The notes beneath the pieces are model-generated. The model saw only the letters and a list, made by a program, of their open reading frames with translations, was not told the origin of the DNA and searched no databases. 64,000 nt of DNA from Microdochium bolleyi (taxonomy: Eukaryota; Ascomycota; Sordariomycetes; Xylariales; Microdochiaceae), in NCBI GenBank assembly GCA_001566295.1, contig KQ964246.1:2170001-2234000 (forward strand). Reading direction: 5' to 3'. Made by a program: the position numbers and the translations under genes. This document shows positions 12,171 to 22,586 of this stretch, piece after piece; position 1 is the first letter of the stretch; the number at the start of each line of letters is the position of its first letter.

Positions 12171-13667
12171 TTACCAACCCCACGTCCTCGAGGATGCAGT
12201 GAACACGGGCGGCTTCCACTGGATGCGCTCGGGCGCAATGTACCGCTTGGCCTTGAGCTTGTCCTTCTCACGCCGTGCGATTAGCGCCTCCGGGATGACC
12301 AGCTTGTGCTCGCCCTTATGATAGACCTGCATCTTGAGCGCCTGCAGTGTGTGCTCGACGTCGACCGTCATCATGGCCAGCGACGTCGAGATGCTCTCTA
12401 TGCTCGTCTTCTCTTCCCGCTCGCTTGACTCGATGAGAAGGTCGAGGATGACCTCGGACCAGTACTGTCGGTAACTGAGAAGCCCCAGATCGGACAGCGG
12501 CTTCTCAGGGGAGCCCAGCTTTCCCTCGATCTTGGAGAGCTCATATGAGAACTGGATGAGCAGACGGCCGAAACCCTTGCGCTGGTATTGTGGCAAAGTC
12601 AAAATACAAGCGACGTTGTATCCTTCCGCACTCTCTTTCTCCTTGGAGAAGAAGCCGACCAGGTGGTGGCCCTTTTCTGTTTTCTGCGTCATGACATAGA
12701 ACAAGAAAGGGTCGACATCATAATACAGCGTCTTGTGGTCGAGGAACATCTTGCAGAAAAGACACAGGTTTCTGCACCACGTGCGTTGCCGCTTTCCATC
12801 AATCTCGAAAAATGACACGTAGTCATCACGGTAGATTTCGTTGCCCGGTGGGTGGTGCAGCGTGCACCGGTGGCGATGGCGCACGAAGGACTTGTGGTCG
12901 GCGTAGTAGTTGAGGCAGAACTCGCAGATGTAGATCTCATCCTCAAGGGTGAAAGGTTCCGGGTACGGCGAGAAATACCAAGGGAACAGGTTCCACTCGC
13001 CGAACTGCACCCTCGAGATGTTTCGAATCCGTGCCAGCTCTGTCGGATTCTGTGTCATCGAGCCTCCCGTGCGCAGTTTTTCGATCTCCTTCTCCCTGCT
13101 GAAACCTCCCTCGTCTTCCTTCTTGACATCACCCTGCTCATCATCGTCATCCAGATCCATCTCATCTCCTCCGCCGACGGGCGTGGCCGTGGCCTTCGTG
13201 GAATCAAGATCGAGCGGCGTAGACGGCGTCTTCTGGTTGTCGACAAAGTCGGTCCACGGGTGCGGCGTCGTCGCCTCGGAGATGACCGACTGTTCGCGCT
13301 TGTGCAGGCGCTTCGGGTTCTTGTTGGCGGCCTTCTTCTTGTTGCTCGCGACCGCGCCGGCCGTCTTGCTCTTGTTGTCCTTGGGCTTGTCCTTCTCCGG
13401 GTTCGGCCACTCGACGTCCTGCTCAAAGTCGATGCGGCGCACGGGCACCCACTCGTCGAGTCGCTTGTTGAAGTTGTCAAAGTTGCAGTAGAACTGGCGC
13501 CCGCTCTTGGCCTCCTTGATGCTGAGGATCTCGGCGCGCCGCGCCTGCCCTTCCTTCTCGACCATGGCGATGCACCCCACGCGCAGCGTGTCGGGCGTCG
13601 CCTTGCTCTTCTGCCGGGGCACATCGGCCCCGACGGTCGCCTCGCCGTTGAGCACGCCTGGGCTCAT
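12171..13667 (-). CDS. ESA1: MYST histone acetyltransferase ESA1 (NuA4 catalytic subunit)
   Basis: A single exon of 498 aa. Esa1 acetylates histone H4 and H2A tails within NuA4 in the nucleus. An N-terminal tudor-knot/chromo barrel spans about residues 30-90 (VGCIAMVEKEG, RLDEWVPVRRIDF). After a basic, disordered linker the MYST domain begins near 210 with FGEWNLFPWYFSPYP. The C2HC zinc finger (CEFCLNYY and HRHRC) starts near 249, the autoacetylated-lysine region is CKMFLDHKTLYYDVDP, the catalytic Cys is in NVACILTLP, the acetyl-CoA loop is QYQRKGFGR and the general-base Glu is in SPEKPLSDLG. All catalytic features are intact. Head-to-tail with the aminotransferase gene. Confidence 0.97.
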   Translation of the reverse strand: MSPGVLNGEATVGADVPRQKSKATPDTLRVGCIAMVEKEGQARRAEILSIKEAKSGRQFYCNFDNFNKRLDEWVPVRRIDFEQDVEWPNPEKDKPKDNKSKTAGAVASNKKKAANKNPKRLHKREQSVISEATTPHPWTDFVDNQKTPSTPLDLDSTKATATPVGGGDEMDLDDDDEQGDVKKEDEGGFSREKEIEKLRTGGSMTQNPTELARIRNISRVQFGEWNLFPWYFSPYPEPFTLEDEIYICEFCLNYYADHKSFVRHRHRCTLHHPPGNEIYRDDYVSFFEIDGKRQRTWCRNLCLFCKMFLDHKTLYYDVDPFLFYVMTQKTEKGHHLVGFFSKEKESAEGYNVACILTLPQYQRKGFGRLLIQFSYELSKIEGKLGSPEKPLSDLGLLSYRQYWSEVILDLLIESSEREEKTSIESISTSLAMMTVDVEHTLQALKMQVYHKGEHKLVIPEALIARREKDKLKAKRYIAPERIQWKPPVFTASSRTWGW

Positions 13668-14489
13668 GATGAATTTCGATGGGCGTGGTGGTCAGAGTTG
13701 ATGGAAAGTTGTTCTGGGGTCGCGGAGCAATCGTAAGCTTGTCTGCACGATGCGCAGTTCACAGTCGCATTTGAGTCTGGGGGGTGGGTGAACCGGCATG
13801 TGCTCCACTGGAAAGTTCGAGACGCTAGCGCCCGAGGGGCGTGGGTTAGCGCACTTTCCAGAACATGCTCCAGCGGTCTTTGCCACTGGCACATCATTAC
13901 AGACAGTGGCCTGGAAATTACGGCCTAGCTCAAGAGGTTATTAAACTGAAGGCATTCCGCGGCATGAAAATGAAATCACTCCGCTTAAATATTCTTCCAG
14001 ATGTATCTAAAAGTATGTGCGGAGAAAGTTCTACACACATCCCAGCCAGTCACACGCGCGACTGTGCTTCTGCGGGTTTACTCTTCCACCATGTCGTTCC
14101 CGTTTGAGATCAAGCCGAGCAATACGCTACCACGGGCGTGATCTGAATTGGCGTAATTGGTTGTATGAACCATCAGAATTGGCCGAATGAGCCGACCCTC
14201 ACTTTTCGGCCGGAATCCTGCTGACTGCAGTACGCTGAGGTCGTTGTGTCTTGTTGGCTTGCCTCATTCCATGAACCAGCTTCTCCGACTTCGGGAGTGC
14301 TGCTCAACCCTGCATCACATTACTGCCGGTTCCCATGCGCTGCTCTCGAGTTTTGAGTTCTCTGGTCCGACCAATGGGATCGCGATCCTCGCCTTCGTTT
14401 TGGGGGCGTGTGACCTGGCAAAAGCGGCTGCTCCTGAGCTCGAAGCTGCTCTTCGTGCGTATCTGTTAGGATCCGAAACACCGGAAATC
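13668..14489. promoter_or_regulatory. ESA1 promoter and RNH203 3' region
   Basis: About 820 bases upstream of ESA1 and downstream of the RNase H2C stop. Open frames here show no domain and no splice-supported coding pattern. Confidence 0.4.
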
Positions 14490-15142
14490 TCAGCTTGATG
14501 GCTCTTTCGACACTGCAGGATACGCGTGTATCTATGGTCACCTCAAGTTAGCAATCATCCCGCCCCAGTCATGATTGGCCAGTCCCGGAACTCGCGCCGC
14601 GGAAAAGATGAACATACTTTCTCTGCAAACCCAACCCACTCCTCAATACCCCTGACGTAGGTGTCCGCGCTCGCATCAGCGACGGACTCGTGGCCCCAGA
14701 CCACGAACTCGTCAAAGACGCCCTGGCTGCGCAGGGCGCCGAGTTTCGTCGCAGGCTCCTCGGCGACCTCGCCATCGATATCCATGACTTCGTCCTCGTG
14801 GGCTCTGCTCCGCTGCCGCGACATCTCATCATCGTCGCCATCCTGCCTGCTTGCCACGGCGCCATAGTATCCCTCTGGCACCTTGACTGTCTTGCCGTAT
14901 AGCTTCCTGCCGCGGACGTAGGCGATATTCTGTGTCCCGTCTTTGGCCCGTGTAAGCATGGTGTCTGAAAGTGTACATCGCAGTGATAGGGGGAACTCAC
15001 CTTTGCTCAGAGCCGGGCTCCAGTATGTGTCTACCGCCCCAACCTCGCCGTCGTGGTGGATGCGGCAAGGGAGCAGGTTCACACTGGCCCTTGGCTGATC
15101 AGCCCGGCCTGGGCCATCAACTGTGAGGATAGGTTGGGACAT
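14490..15142 (-). CDS. RNH203: Ribonuclease H2 non-catalytic subunit C
   Basis: Exons (minus strand) 15142-15001, 14940-14618, 14531-14490 give 168 aa. Subunit C pairs with subunit B to scaffold RNase H2, which removes ribonucleotides from DNA. The family core is present: NLLPCRIHHDGEV near residue 22, then IAYVRGRKLYGKTVKVPEGYYGAV, and the C-terminal FDEFVVWGHES and EWVGFAEKIHAYP. Splicing is supported because removing the 60-nt first intron restores SK-DGTQNIAY, and the 86-nt second intron (GTATGT donor, GCTAAC branch, ATAG acceptor) changes an unrelated tail into the family-typical FAEK-IHAYP ending. An acidic linker with MDIDGEV lies in the middle. ACGCGT occurs about 145 bases upstream. 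Confidence 0.85.
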
Positions 15143-15504
15143 GGCTTCTATCTTGCGGTTTGTAGAGACAGAGAGAGGGAGGGGGCAGCGATCAGCAGCA
15201 CGGATGGTCTGCAAGCAGCATTCTCGTCTTCAATTGTGGGTGAGGTTGACGGTCGCTGCACAAAGTTGGGGAAGACGCGACGAGAGACGCGTTCTGGAAA
15301 ACCACTTAAAGTTGCTCCACTTTAAAGTGTCCTGCCGGCGCAGGGGGTCTCGCAGTGCTGTCAAACGTGCATCCAAGGTAGATGGCATTTTCAGGATCGT
15401 GCAGCATTGGACATGCAGATAAGAAATGGCATCTCCGAAATATCATGGCTCAATTGATACAATGGTAATCAAAATTAAGTGGATGAAATGGGAAGTAACG
15501 CTTG
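15143..15504. promoter_or_regulatory. RNH203 promoter
   Basis: 362 bases between the RNH203 start and the REX4 stop. It holds an ACGCGT hexamer at 15287-15292 and a related GACGCGACG about 13 bases away. No gene is visible. Confidence 0.4.
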
Positions 15505-16602
15505 CTAATGCTTCTTCTTCTTCTTCTTTTTCCCGGCAGTATTTGCCCTGGCTTTGGCTCCGGCTTCGGCGCCATCATCATCATCCTCCCTGATGAATTT
15601 GCTGAATTTGTGCGCATGCTCGACGTCAAACTCGGACTTCTTCTTGCGGAACAGCAGCATGGCAACTCTCGCGTCCTCAATACTAGAGTGGTGCCCGCCC
15701 TGTATCTCCACACCCAACACCTCCCTCGCCAGCACACGCAGCGCCGGCTTTGGCCCGTGCCCATACTGCCTGTACCCCGAGAACCGCGCCGTGTCGCGGA
15801 CCTGATGCGTTGGGTGGCTCAGCATGAGCACCGCGAGGTCGTGCCGGATATCATGCCCGACGAGGATGCGGTCTTTCAGCAGCTCCGCGATGACACCCTG
15901 CACCTCGTCGAACTCGCGCGCAGTCCGTACGTGCTTCGGCGTGATCCCCGTGATGTTCGTCCGCCAGTCTGTGACCTTCTCTCGCGGCCGCACGAACGAA
16001 TCGTACACCTGCTTCCCGTGGAAGTCGACGACGCTGACGCGCGCGAGCGCGTGGTCGTACCCATCCGGGCCAATGCCGACCATCTCGCAGTCGAGCCCAA
16101 TGTACTTGCCGACATCGCTGACCTTGAGCCCCGGGGCCAGACCCTCGTTGATGCGGTGCTGTTCGGCCTCACCTGACATCGCGGCGGCGGGACTGTTGCC
16201 AGCTCTGAGCAGCGCATTGTTCTTGACGCCGAGGTTGTATGCCTCGGCGAGCGCTTCTGTCGATATGTCGTTGTCTGCAGCCCACAAGGCGAGCGATGGC
16301 GTTATTGTCGCCGATGTGCCCTTGGGTAGTGCGGAGGACTGTGTTACGCCCATGGTTGACGGCGCTGAGGTTGCCGAAGCCGGCTGTCTGACGGGCCAGT
16401 TGCGCTGGCGCTTCTTTTCTTCTGACCCTTTGGCTGGTTGATGGTTCGGCTTCTGTTTCTTCGGTGCAGAGGTCTTGTCCTCTGTGGCTTTCCTCTTGGC
16501 AGGATTTTGCAGTGACGGTTGTGCTGGCTTCTTGGGCGCAGACGGCTCCGCCTTTATCTGAGCCTGCAACTTTTTCCAGTTTGACGAAAGCTCAGGCGCC
16601 AT
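15505..16602 (-). CDS. REX4: RNA exonuclease 4 (DEDDh exonuclease, rRNA processing)
   Basis: One exon, 365 aa from the ATG at 16602; an upstream in-frame ATG would add only seven residues and lacks the family-like start MAPELSSNWKKLQ. A basic, Pro/Lys-rich N-terminal half is followed by the exonuclease domain. All DEDDh residues are visible: D and E in KYIGLDCEMVGIG, D in GHDIRHDLAVL, and H and D in HHSSIEDARVAML. The C-terminus is a lysine run typical of nucleolar proteins. Yeast Rex4 acts in pre-rRNA processing around ITS1. Divergent from ERG8. Confidence 0.95.
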   Translation of the reverse strand: MAPELSSNWKKLQAQIKAEPSAPKKPAQPSLQNPAKRKATEDKTSAPKKQKPNHQPAKGSEEKKRQRNWPVRQPASATSAPSTMGVTQSSALPKGTSATITPSLALWAADNDISTEALAEAYNLGVKNNALLRAGNSPAAAMSGEAEQHRINEGLAPGLKVSDVGKYIGLDCEMVGIGPDGYDHALARVSVVDFHGKQVYDSFVRPREKVTDWRTNITGITPKHVRTAREFDEVQGVIAELLKDRILVGHDIRHDLAVLMLSHPTHQVRDTARFSGYRQYGHGPKPALRVLAREVLGVEIQGGHHSSIEDARVAMLLFRKKKSEFDVEHAHKFSKFIREDDDDGAEAGAKARANTAGKKKKKKKH

Positions 16603-17534
16603 CTTGTCGTAGTGATGCGGCAATGGCTATGAGCGGCTCATGGTTGTCCGGCGTGCCGACCCTGTGCCAGTATTCCGCTAATATGTGAGAACTGCGAGAG
16701 AAGGCTAGATATCACGAGTATCGTTTGTGTTTGTGAGGGTGGTGTGTGAGGAAAAGGCCGATCGCAAAGTGAGATGGAAAATCCACAGTAGTGCAGCCTT
16801 CCGTTTTGGTACTGTGAAGTGGATCCCCACGACAGACCAGCTGCAGCGTTTCTGCTTGTGTCAACTGCCCAGACCGCATGCCACCCACAAGACCTCGGTC
16901 TCAAACCGTTTCTTGTGGTTGAACCCTTACATATTCATTCAAAGAAGTGAGAATTGAATAGTCGCAGCTTTGCCGCTTCGGCCAGCTGGATGAGAGCTTC
17001 TTCATAACACCAACTTTGCCAGATCCAGCAAGCCGACGAAGGTGTCTTGGTGTACTCAAGCCCACTTTCCCCGCACACCAAGGAGATAGCTGATCAGGAG
17101 CATTGTTGGCGGTCGACGTTTTGGTTGTCTACTTCGAGTCTCTGCATCGGACCGGTGCATGTCCCGGGCTGTTTCTTCTTCAGCCTAGAAAAAAAGATCG
17201 CCAGCCGTCTTTGCCCATTTCGCGTTCCTGTTGCATACCTGCAGCCCGAAACTCTTCATCATCCAGGCTGGTGTGGTGCTCATGCTGAGTTGAGGGTCCC
17301 CCTTTTAAGTTATAGACTTTTCCAGGGTCCGCAAGTGACAACCGCCTCTTGACCTCACCTCCCGCTTGCACGCCCATCTCGCGGGGCAACCTCACCCTTT
17401 CCTCGAGCTGCATTTGCCCGGCATATCTCAAATTCCAAGGTCACTCCGGTGATAGCCTTATCCGGCCGTCCACCTTTCCTTGCTTTTTCTTTTTGCTTCA
17501 CACTCGGCCACCCCCCCCCCCCCCCCCCGACCCA
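16603..17534. promoter_or_regulatory. Divergent promoter between REX4 and ERG8
   Basis: 932 bases between two starts. The last part upstream of ERG8 is pyrimidine-rich and ends in an uninterrupted run of 18 C at 17511-17528, six bases before the ERG8 ATG. No gene is visible. Confidence 0.45.
17511..17528 (+). repeat. Poly-C homopolymer before the ERG8 start
   Basis: Eighteen consecutive C residues, separated from the ERG8 start codon by GACCCA. It probably lies in the mRNA 5' leader. Confidence 0.9.
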
Positions 17535-18948
17535 ATGGCTCCGTCCGAAACCCCCGTTGCCGTCTCGGCGCCGGGCAAGGTGCTACTCGCCGGCGGCTAC
17601 CTCGTTCTAGACCGGGCGTACACCGGCCTCGTCTTCGGCCTCAGCGCCCGCATCAACGTCGTTGCCCGCCGCATCCCTACCAGCCCGGGCGTCCAGCTCA
17701 GCGAGATTGTCGTCGACAGCCCACAGTTCCTCGAGGCCCAGTGGCGCTACGGCTACCACCTCGCCCCCGAGAGGGGTGGCTTCAAGGTCACCCAGTTCCA
17801 AGTGTGCGTTCTTTCCCTTCTCATATTTTGTTCATCCAAATCTCCTCTGTTTGATTCTTACTGACTTCCCTCCCAGCGGCTCAAGCATCAACGCCAACCC
17901 CTTCGTCGAGACAACGCTGAGCTACGCCCTCACCTTCATCTCGAGCCTGGCCCCGACCAGCCAGTCTTTCTCGGCCGCGCGGTTCACCGTGCTCGCCGAC
18001 AACGACTACTACTCGCAGCCGCACTCCGCCGCGGGCACTGGCGAGAAGAACCCGACCCGCTTCGCCAAGTTCCCCACGGCCCTCCGCGACGCGCACAAGA
18101 CCGGCCTCGGCTCCTCTGCGGCCCTCGTCACCGCCCTCACCGCCGCCCTGCTGACCTACTACCTGCCCAAGGAGAGCGGCTTCGACCTCGCCACCCCGGA
18201 GGGCCAACGGATCCTGCACAACCTCGCGCAGGCCGCGCACTGCGCCGCTCAGGGTAAGGTCGGCTCCGGCTTCGATGTCGCCGCCGCCGTGTACGGCAGC
18301 TGCCGGTACCGCCGCTTCTCCCCCTCGATCCTCAAAGGCCTGCCGGAGGCCGGGGCGCCCGGATTCGCCCCGGCGCTGTTCGCCTGCGTCAAGAATGCCG
18401 AGTGGGACACCGAGATCGCCAAGGACGGCGTCTCGCTACCCCCCGGTATCGCGCTGCGCATGTGCGACGTCGACTGCGGCAGCCAGACGGTGGGCATGGT
18501 GAAGAAGGTGCTCGCGTGGCGGGAGCAGAAGCCGGAGGAGTCCAAGACGCTCTGGGACGACCTGCAGGCGCAGAACGAGAAGCTCGGCGCAACGCTCAGG
18601 GCGGGACAACTGGAGGAGGTCTCTGGTGCCGTGACGTCGGTGCGCGAGCTGATCCGCGCGATGGGCAGCGAGAGCGGCGTGCCCATCGAGCCTGAGAGCC
18701 AGACGGCGCTGCTCGACGCGCTGCAGTCCGTCGAGGGCGTGTACAATGGCGTCGTCCCGGGAGCGGGAGGCTTCGACGCGCTCGCCCTGGTCATGAAGGA
18801 TGACGAGGAGACCGAGGCCCGCGTCAGGGTGTTCCTGTCCAAGTGGAGCGAGGAGAGGGGCGGCGTTGTCCGGATGCTCGACGTCAGGGGCGAGATGGAG
18901 GGTGCGAGGAGGGAGAGCCTGGATCAGTATGACGGCTGGGTGCAGTGA
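17535..18948 (+). CDS. ERG8: Phosphomevalonate kinase
   Basis: Exons 17535-17803 and 17877-18948 give 446 aa. The enzyme phosphorylates mevalonate-5-phosphate to the diphosphate, a step of the mevalonate pathway to isoprenoids and ergosterol. GHMP kinase motifs: the N-terminal VSAPGKVLLAGGYLVLD, the ATP-binding loop KTGLGSSAALVTAL (Gly-Leu-Gly-Ser-Ser-Ala-Ala at 166-172), GKVGSGFDVAAAVYGSCRYRRF, and the C-terminal PGAGGFDALALV. The intron (GTGCGT donor, CTGAC branch, CCAG acceptor) joins TQFQV to GSSINANPFVETTLSYAL, the expected family sequence. An 18-C homopolymer lies immediately before the start. Confidence 0.95.
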
Positions 18949-20341
18949 CAAGTCAATACGGACGCAAGGGAGCATGCCGTGTGTCATTGAAGTACAAAAC
19001 ATAGAACGTATATGCTACAATTCTTCTACTGCGACTCAGGTGTTGCCATCTCTGTGGCTAGTATTTCACCGCGTTGCCTACATCTTGCGCATGTCCTCGT
19101 CCTTGTCAGGCTATAACTATCGCAAGCGGCAAAGTCAGTCCTGGTCAGTGGGCAAGATGGTTGATCCGCAGACAGCATTACCAGAACTGAGCAATCCACG
19201 GTAAACTACGAGAAACATTCCAGGCTGCCACGGAACAGCTATATCTGGGTCCCAGGCACGTCCGTCAATAGATTCAAGTCGGCAGACACGCTCCGCCGCA
19301 ATGAACCGACTCTCCTTCTTCTTCACATCTGCGAGCAAGCGTTCCTTCGATACAAGAGAAAGTATGCATTCTTTCCTACAGCAGCATCACGGCTACAGAA
19401 GGATCTCATTTCCAGCGCCTAATTTACGTCCTAGCCTCATCTTAAGCTGAGTGGCAAGCTGGGTGGCCAGTGATGCAAGCACCTCACACACGATCGCGAA
19501 CTGCTGAGAACGGAAGCGCTCAAACTTCTGTGCCCGCGCGGGCGACGAATACACGCTTCCATTCGTAGATGTTGGGTCCGTGATGCGATCTGCTCCGGGG
19601 CTGTGAATTCCTGGCAAGACTCCTCTGCCCCAGGAGGAGATCAATGAGCAGATTTATCGTTTGCTACAGGTCCTTCGATGCTGAGATTGATGATGACCCA
19701 GAGGGACTTGAATGTCCATTTTCAAAGCTCGTGGCTTCTACAGGAGCTCACAGGAAATGGATTAGGCTCAAGACGCGTCCGGAGGCCGTCTGAGATTCCC
19801 ATCGCAAGGAGCGTTCACCGCATCGTGCAAGTTTCAGCAGTATGCCAAGGCACTCGGGCGTGGGATTTACTGGAACAGGATAAAATTACCCTATCTGCCT
19901 TTGTCGAGGATCCTCTGCTTTAAATAGAATAGACAAGAACTTGCACAGTAGAACCTTCTTGGCTCTTGAAAGTGACGTATGGGTCTCAAGGTGTCGTTAA
20001 TGGTAAAAAGACGGGGAATTACACTTCAATCGAGTATTCACAGAATCTCAAACTTGTTTCACGCAATCACCCATGAGTTATCAGTCAACAAAAGTACAGC
20101 AACGCGGTCTGATCCAAGTCTCTTGAGCGTTCGCATCTGGACATGATTCGGTACTGGTATCTTAAGGGTATACGATTACTCGGTCCACAAAGTGGCCCAG
20201 GTAAGCCTGTCCAAGGGTCATGAGTTGAGTGCGTTCATAGAGCTTGGTCCCACGAAGACTGCGTCCTTGGTTCCAGTGGATGGAAAAATCCACGTGCCAG
20301 GCTCTTATGGCTGCCGCACAGGTAGTCCCTCCAGATCATCG
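18949..20341. other. Gene-poor interval after ERG8
   Basis: About 1.4 kb in which I find no supported gene on either strand. Short open frames are present but show no domains or splice pattern. Confidence 0.4.
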
Positions 20342-20350
20342 TATATATAG
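20342..20350 (+). promoter_or_regulatory. TATA-like element upstream of a putative small gene
   Basis: TATATATAG, followed about 40 bases later by a CT-rich stretch such as fungal transcripts often start in. It lies 146 bases before the proposed ATG at 20496. Confidence 0.4.
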
Positions 20351-20495
20351 ATCACCAGATGCACATCACGACAAGGATCTTCTCTCCTCTTTTTGATCAT
20401 CTCCTTCAGGTATGTTCGATCTCACTTCTTTCCGCCTCTCTTTGGCCCTCGGAGTCCTTGCAAAACACGTTCATTCGCTCTTGTCAGAACTTCAG

Positions 20496-20773
20496 ATGGC
20501 AAGCCTGACCATCGCCTCCGATCATCACATCGATGAGCACCAGACTCCCGACGACGAGAACCAGTGGCGAGTCGATGTGTTCTCCATTACTATATATCTA
20601 GCCTCTCTGACAACTAACCCCCTCGCACGGCTGCAACTCAGTCTGCCCATTCCTTGTTCCCGACCTTCCCGACACGTGCAACACCTTGGTGCATCGACGA
20701 CTCTCAAAATCGTCACCTCGAGGACGCCCAGCAACGGAACCTTTTGGTGACTTTGGGCCTTGGCCGAAGCTAA
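20496..20773 (+). CDS. Putative small protein, unknown function
   Basis: I do not recognise this gene and it may not be real. The arrangement is suggestive: TATA-like site, CT-rich leader, CAG/GTATGT at 20410, then TTCAG directly before ATG 20496, which would be an 86-nt leader intron (its branch site is weak). Coding exon 20496-20576 encodes MASLTIASDHH and a polar stretch. A possible 65-nt intron follows (20577-20641; weak GTGTTC donor, good CTAAC branch and CAG acceptor). Exon 20642 onward continues in phase to a stop at 20771-20773, giving about 70 aa. A further optional intron 20747-20790 (GCTAAC branch) would end the protein at 20802 instead. An alternative reading is an unspliced 112-aa frame from ATG 20412. 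Confidence 0.3.
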
Positions 20774-20802
20774 CGCATTGTGGTACTCAGGTCAAACTTT
20801 AA

Positions 20803-22586
20803 AATGATAATCCCTCCGACACTTGTTGGTCATAAATATGTTGAGTTGTCCGCATTTCCCCACCTTTGTGGTTCCGAAGCAAAGAGCCAGTGATGCGATG
20901 TTCAGATGGAGCGGCTGTCAATAACGGATTCCGGTTCGATGAGACTGTTTCTCCGTGGATGTTCTGAGGCCGCTGACTACAAGAGATTTGGGAAACGTCA
21001 GTTTCAACACGAGATTCGACGATGCAGTGAAACCGACTTACATGATTTGTACACAATCCGTCAATGATGATGATGCTAGATGACATGATTTCGAGGCAAC
21101 TCGAAAGTGCTCCTACGTCGTCGGTTGCAACGGGTTGCCCTTGTCGTCGAGTTGATCTGAGATGCTTAAAGTCAAAGCCAGGCAATGATCAGATAAGGGG
21201 CACGTATAGAGATATGTCATCAGTGGTACCCAGCCGTGACGAGAGAAGTGAGATGGAGGATGGAAGGGCCTTACTCGATAAAAGTCACTGTACTGTATGG
21301 TTGCTCTTGCTATGTAGCACCTTCCTTCGTATGTCTTTGAAAGGAAGGAGCAACAATGCGCATGATCCAGTCTCTCATTGATCAACGGGGTCTCGCAACT
21401 ACCAGACGCACTTGAGCAGCCGCCCACCTCAACGGCAGGCACTTCTTCGTCGAGAGACAATCCCACATGGCATTTGCCAGTATCATGAGATCGAGTTTGG
21501 ACACAGATGTCACGATGAACCTATCAGCTCTTAAGTCATGATTGACACCCAAAGGTCTGTTAGAGCATCGCTGGTTTATCATAAGGTAGTCATGAGTGAA
21601 CACTTGCACATCCGATAGCAGGTCGTCTGGTACAGACGTAGCTCAGTTTGTGCCTATAAAGATGTTCTTCTATCGTGGTTCGATGCCGAACTTTGCACTA
21701 AGCACATGGGCTGCATTCGAAATGCTCAGCCCTTTGGTCTCGAAAGATGGCTTGTATATATATATGATTCTGGCGTCCATGTGTCTCATATCTTTCTTAA
21801 TTTGCTGCTTACACAAGTACTTGCCAATCCGTTGCGATGCTCGTAGCTGGTTTTATGTATCGCAGAGAGAAACTGAGGTGCCTTCACGGATGAAGCAAAT
21901 ATTATACCCAGACATCCCGGTACTGCACAGCACTTGGACATACAAACTACACCATCTCAAGGCGAATGATGTGTTATTAGCGGTGATAGGAATAAGCAAG
22001 ATGGCGGTTCATGATTTTGAAGTCTTGTCAATGCTACTATGTCTGCAATCACTTATAGATATCTGTTCCGATGCCGATGCTGACACAAGATGACCCAGCG
22101 AGAGGAATAGGCGAGGTAGGGGTAGTGTTATGTTGAGGTCCTCCGCTGTGCACATGTTAGCTGAAGGACATCGTGTAAGTCGATCCCAGCCGGGTCGTGT
22201 CCGGAGCGGGCCCCCCAGGTCTCCACAATTCACGGCGGCCTGACGGGAGCTCGACAGGGAGGCAGTCAGGGACCCTCCAGGCTCCAGGGTTGCCGAGAGC
22301 CACCCCGCAGCGGCAGCCCTGTTATCGGCTTATCAATCGAGGGGCAACTCTGACTTTTTTTTATTGTCGCCCAACGCCCTCCAAAGAGTCACCAGCTAGG
22401 AGCCCGCAGAAGAGTCATCGAGGGGCAGGGCCCGTTTTACATGATCATCCACCCCGGGTCTCTACGAACTCTTGCTGAGCCCGTCAGTGTCACACTCTCT
22501 TCCACGACAACATCGGAATCTCTCCGCACGTCCCTCTCAAAACCGGAGCATTCAACGAGGATCTACTTGCCTCACAATCCGACACG
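20803..22586. promoter_or_regulatory. Gene-poor interval and NMD3 promoter
   Basis: About 1.8 kb. A 165-codon open frame at 21596-22093 has no recognisable domain and lies in lower-GC DNA, so it is not called. The last 300 bases are the NMD3 promoter and contain GGCTTATC at 22327-22334, followed four bases later by GAGGGG. Confidence 0.4.

Noticed and set aside
21596..22093. 165-codon open frame between ERG8 and NMD3
   Set aside because: No domain, atypical composition, no splice or promoter support; consistent with chance in AT-richer intergenic DNA.
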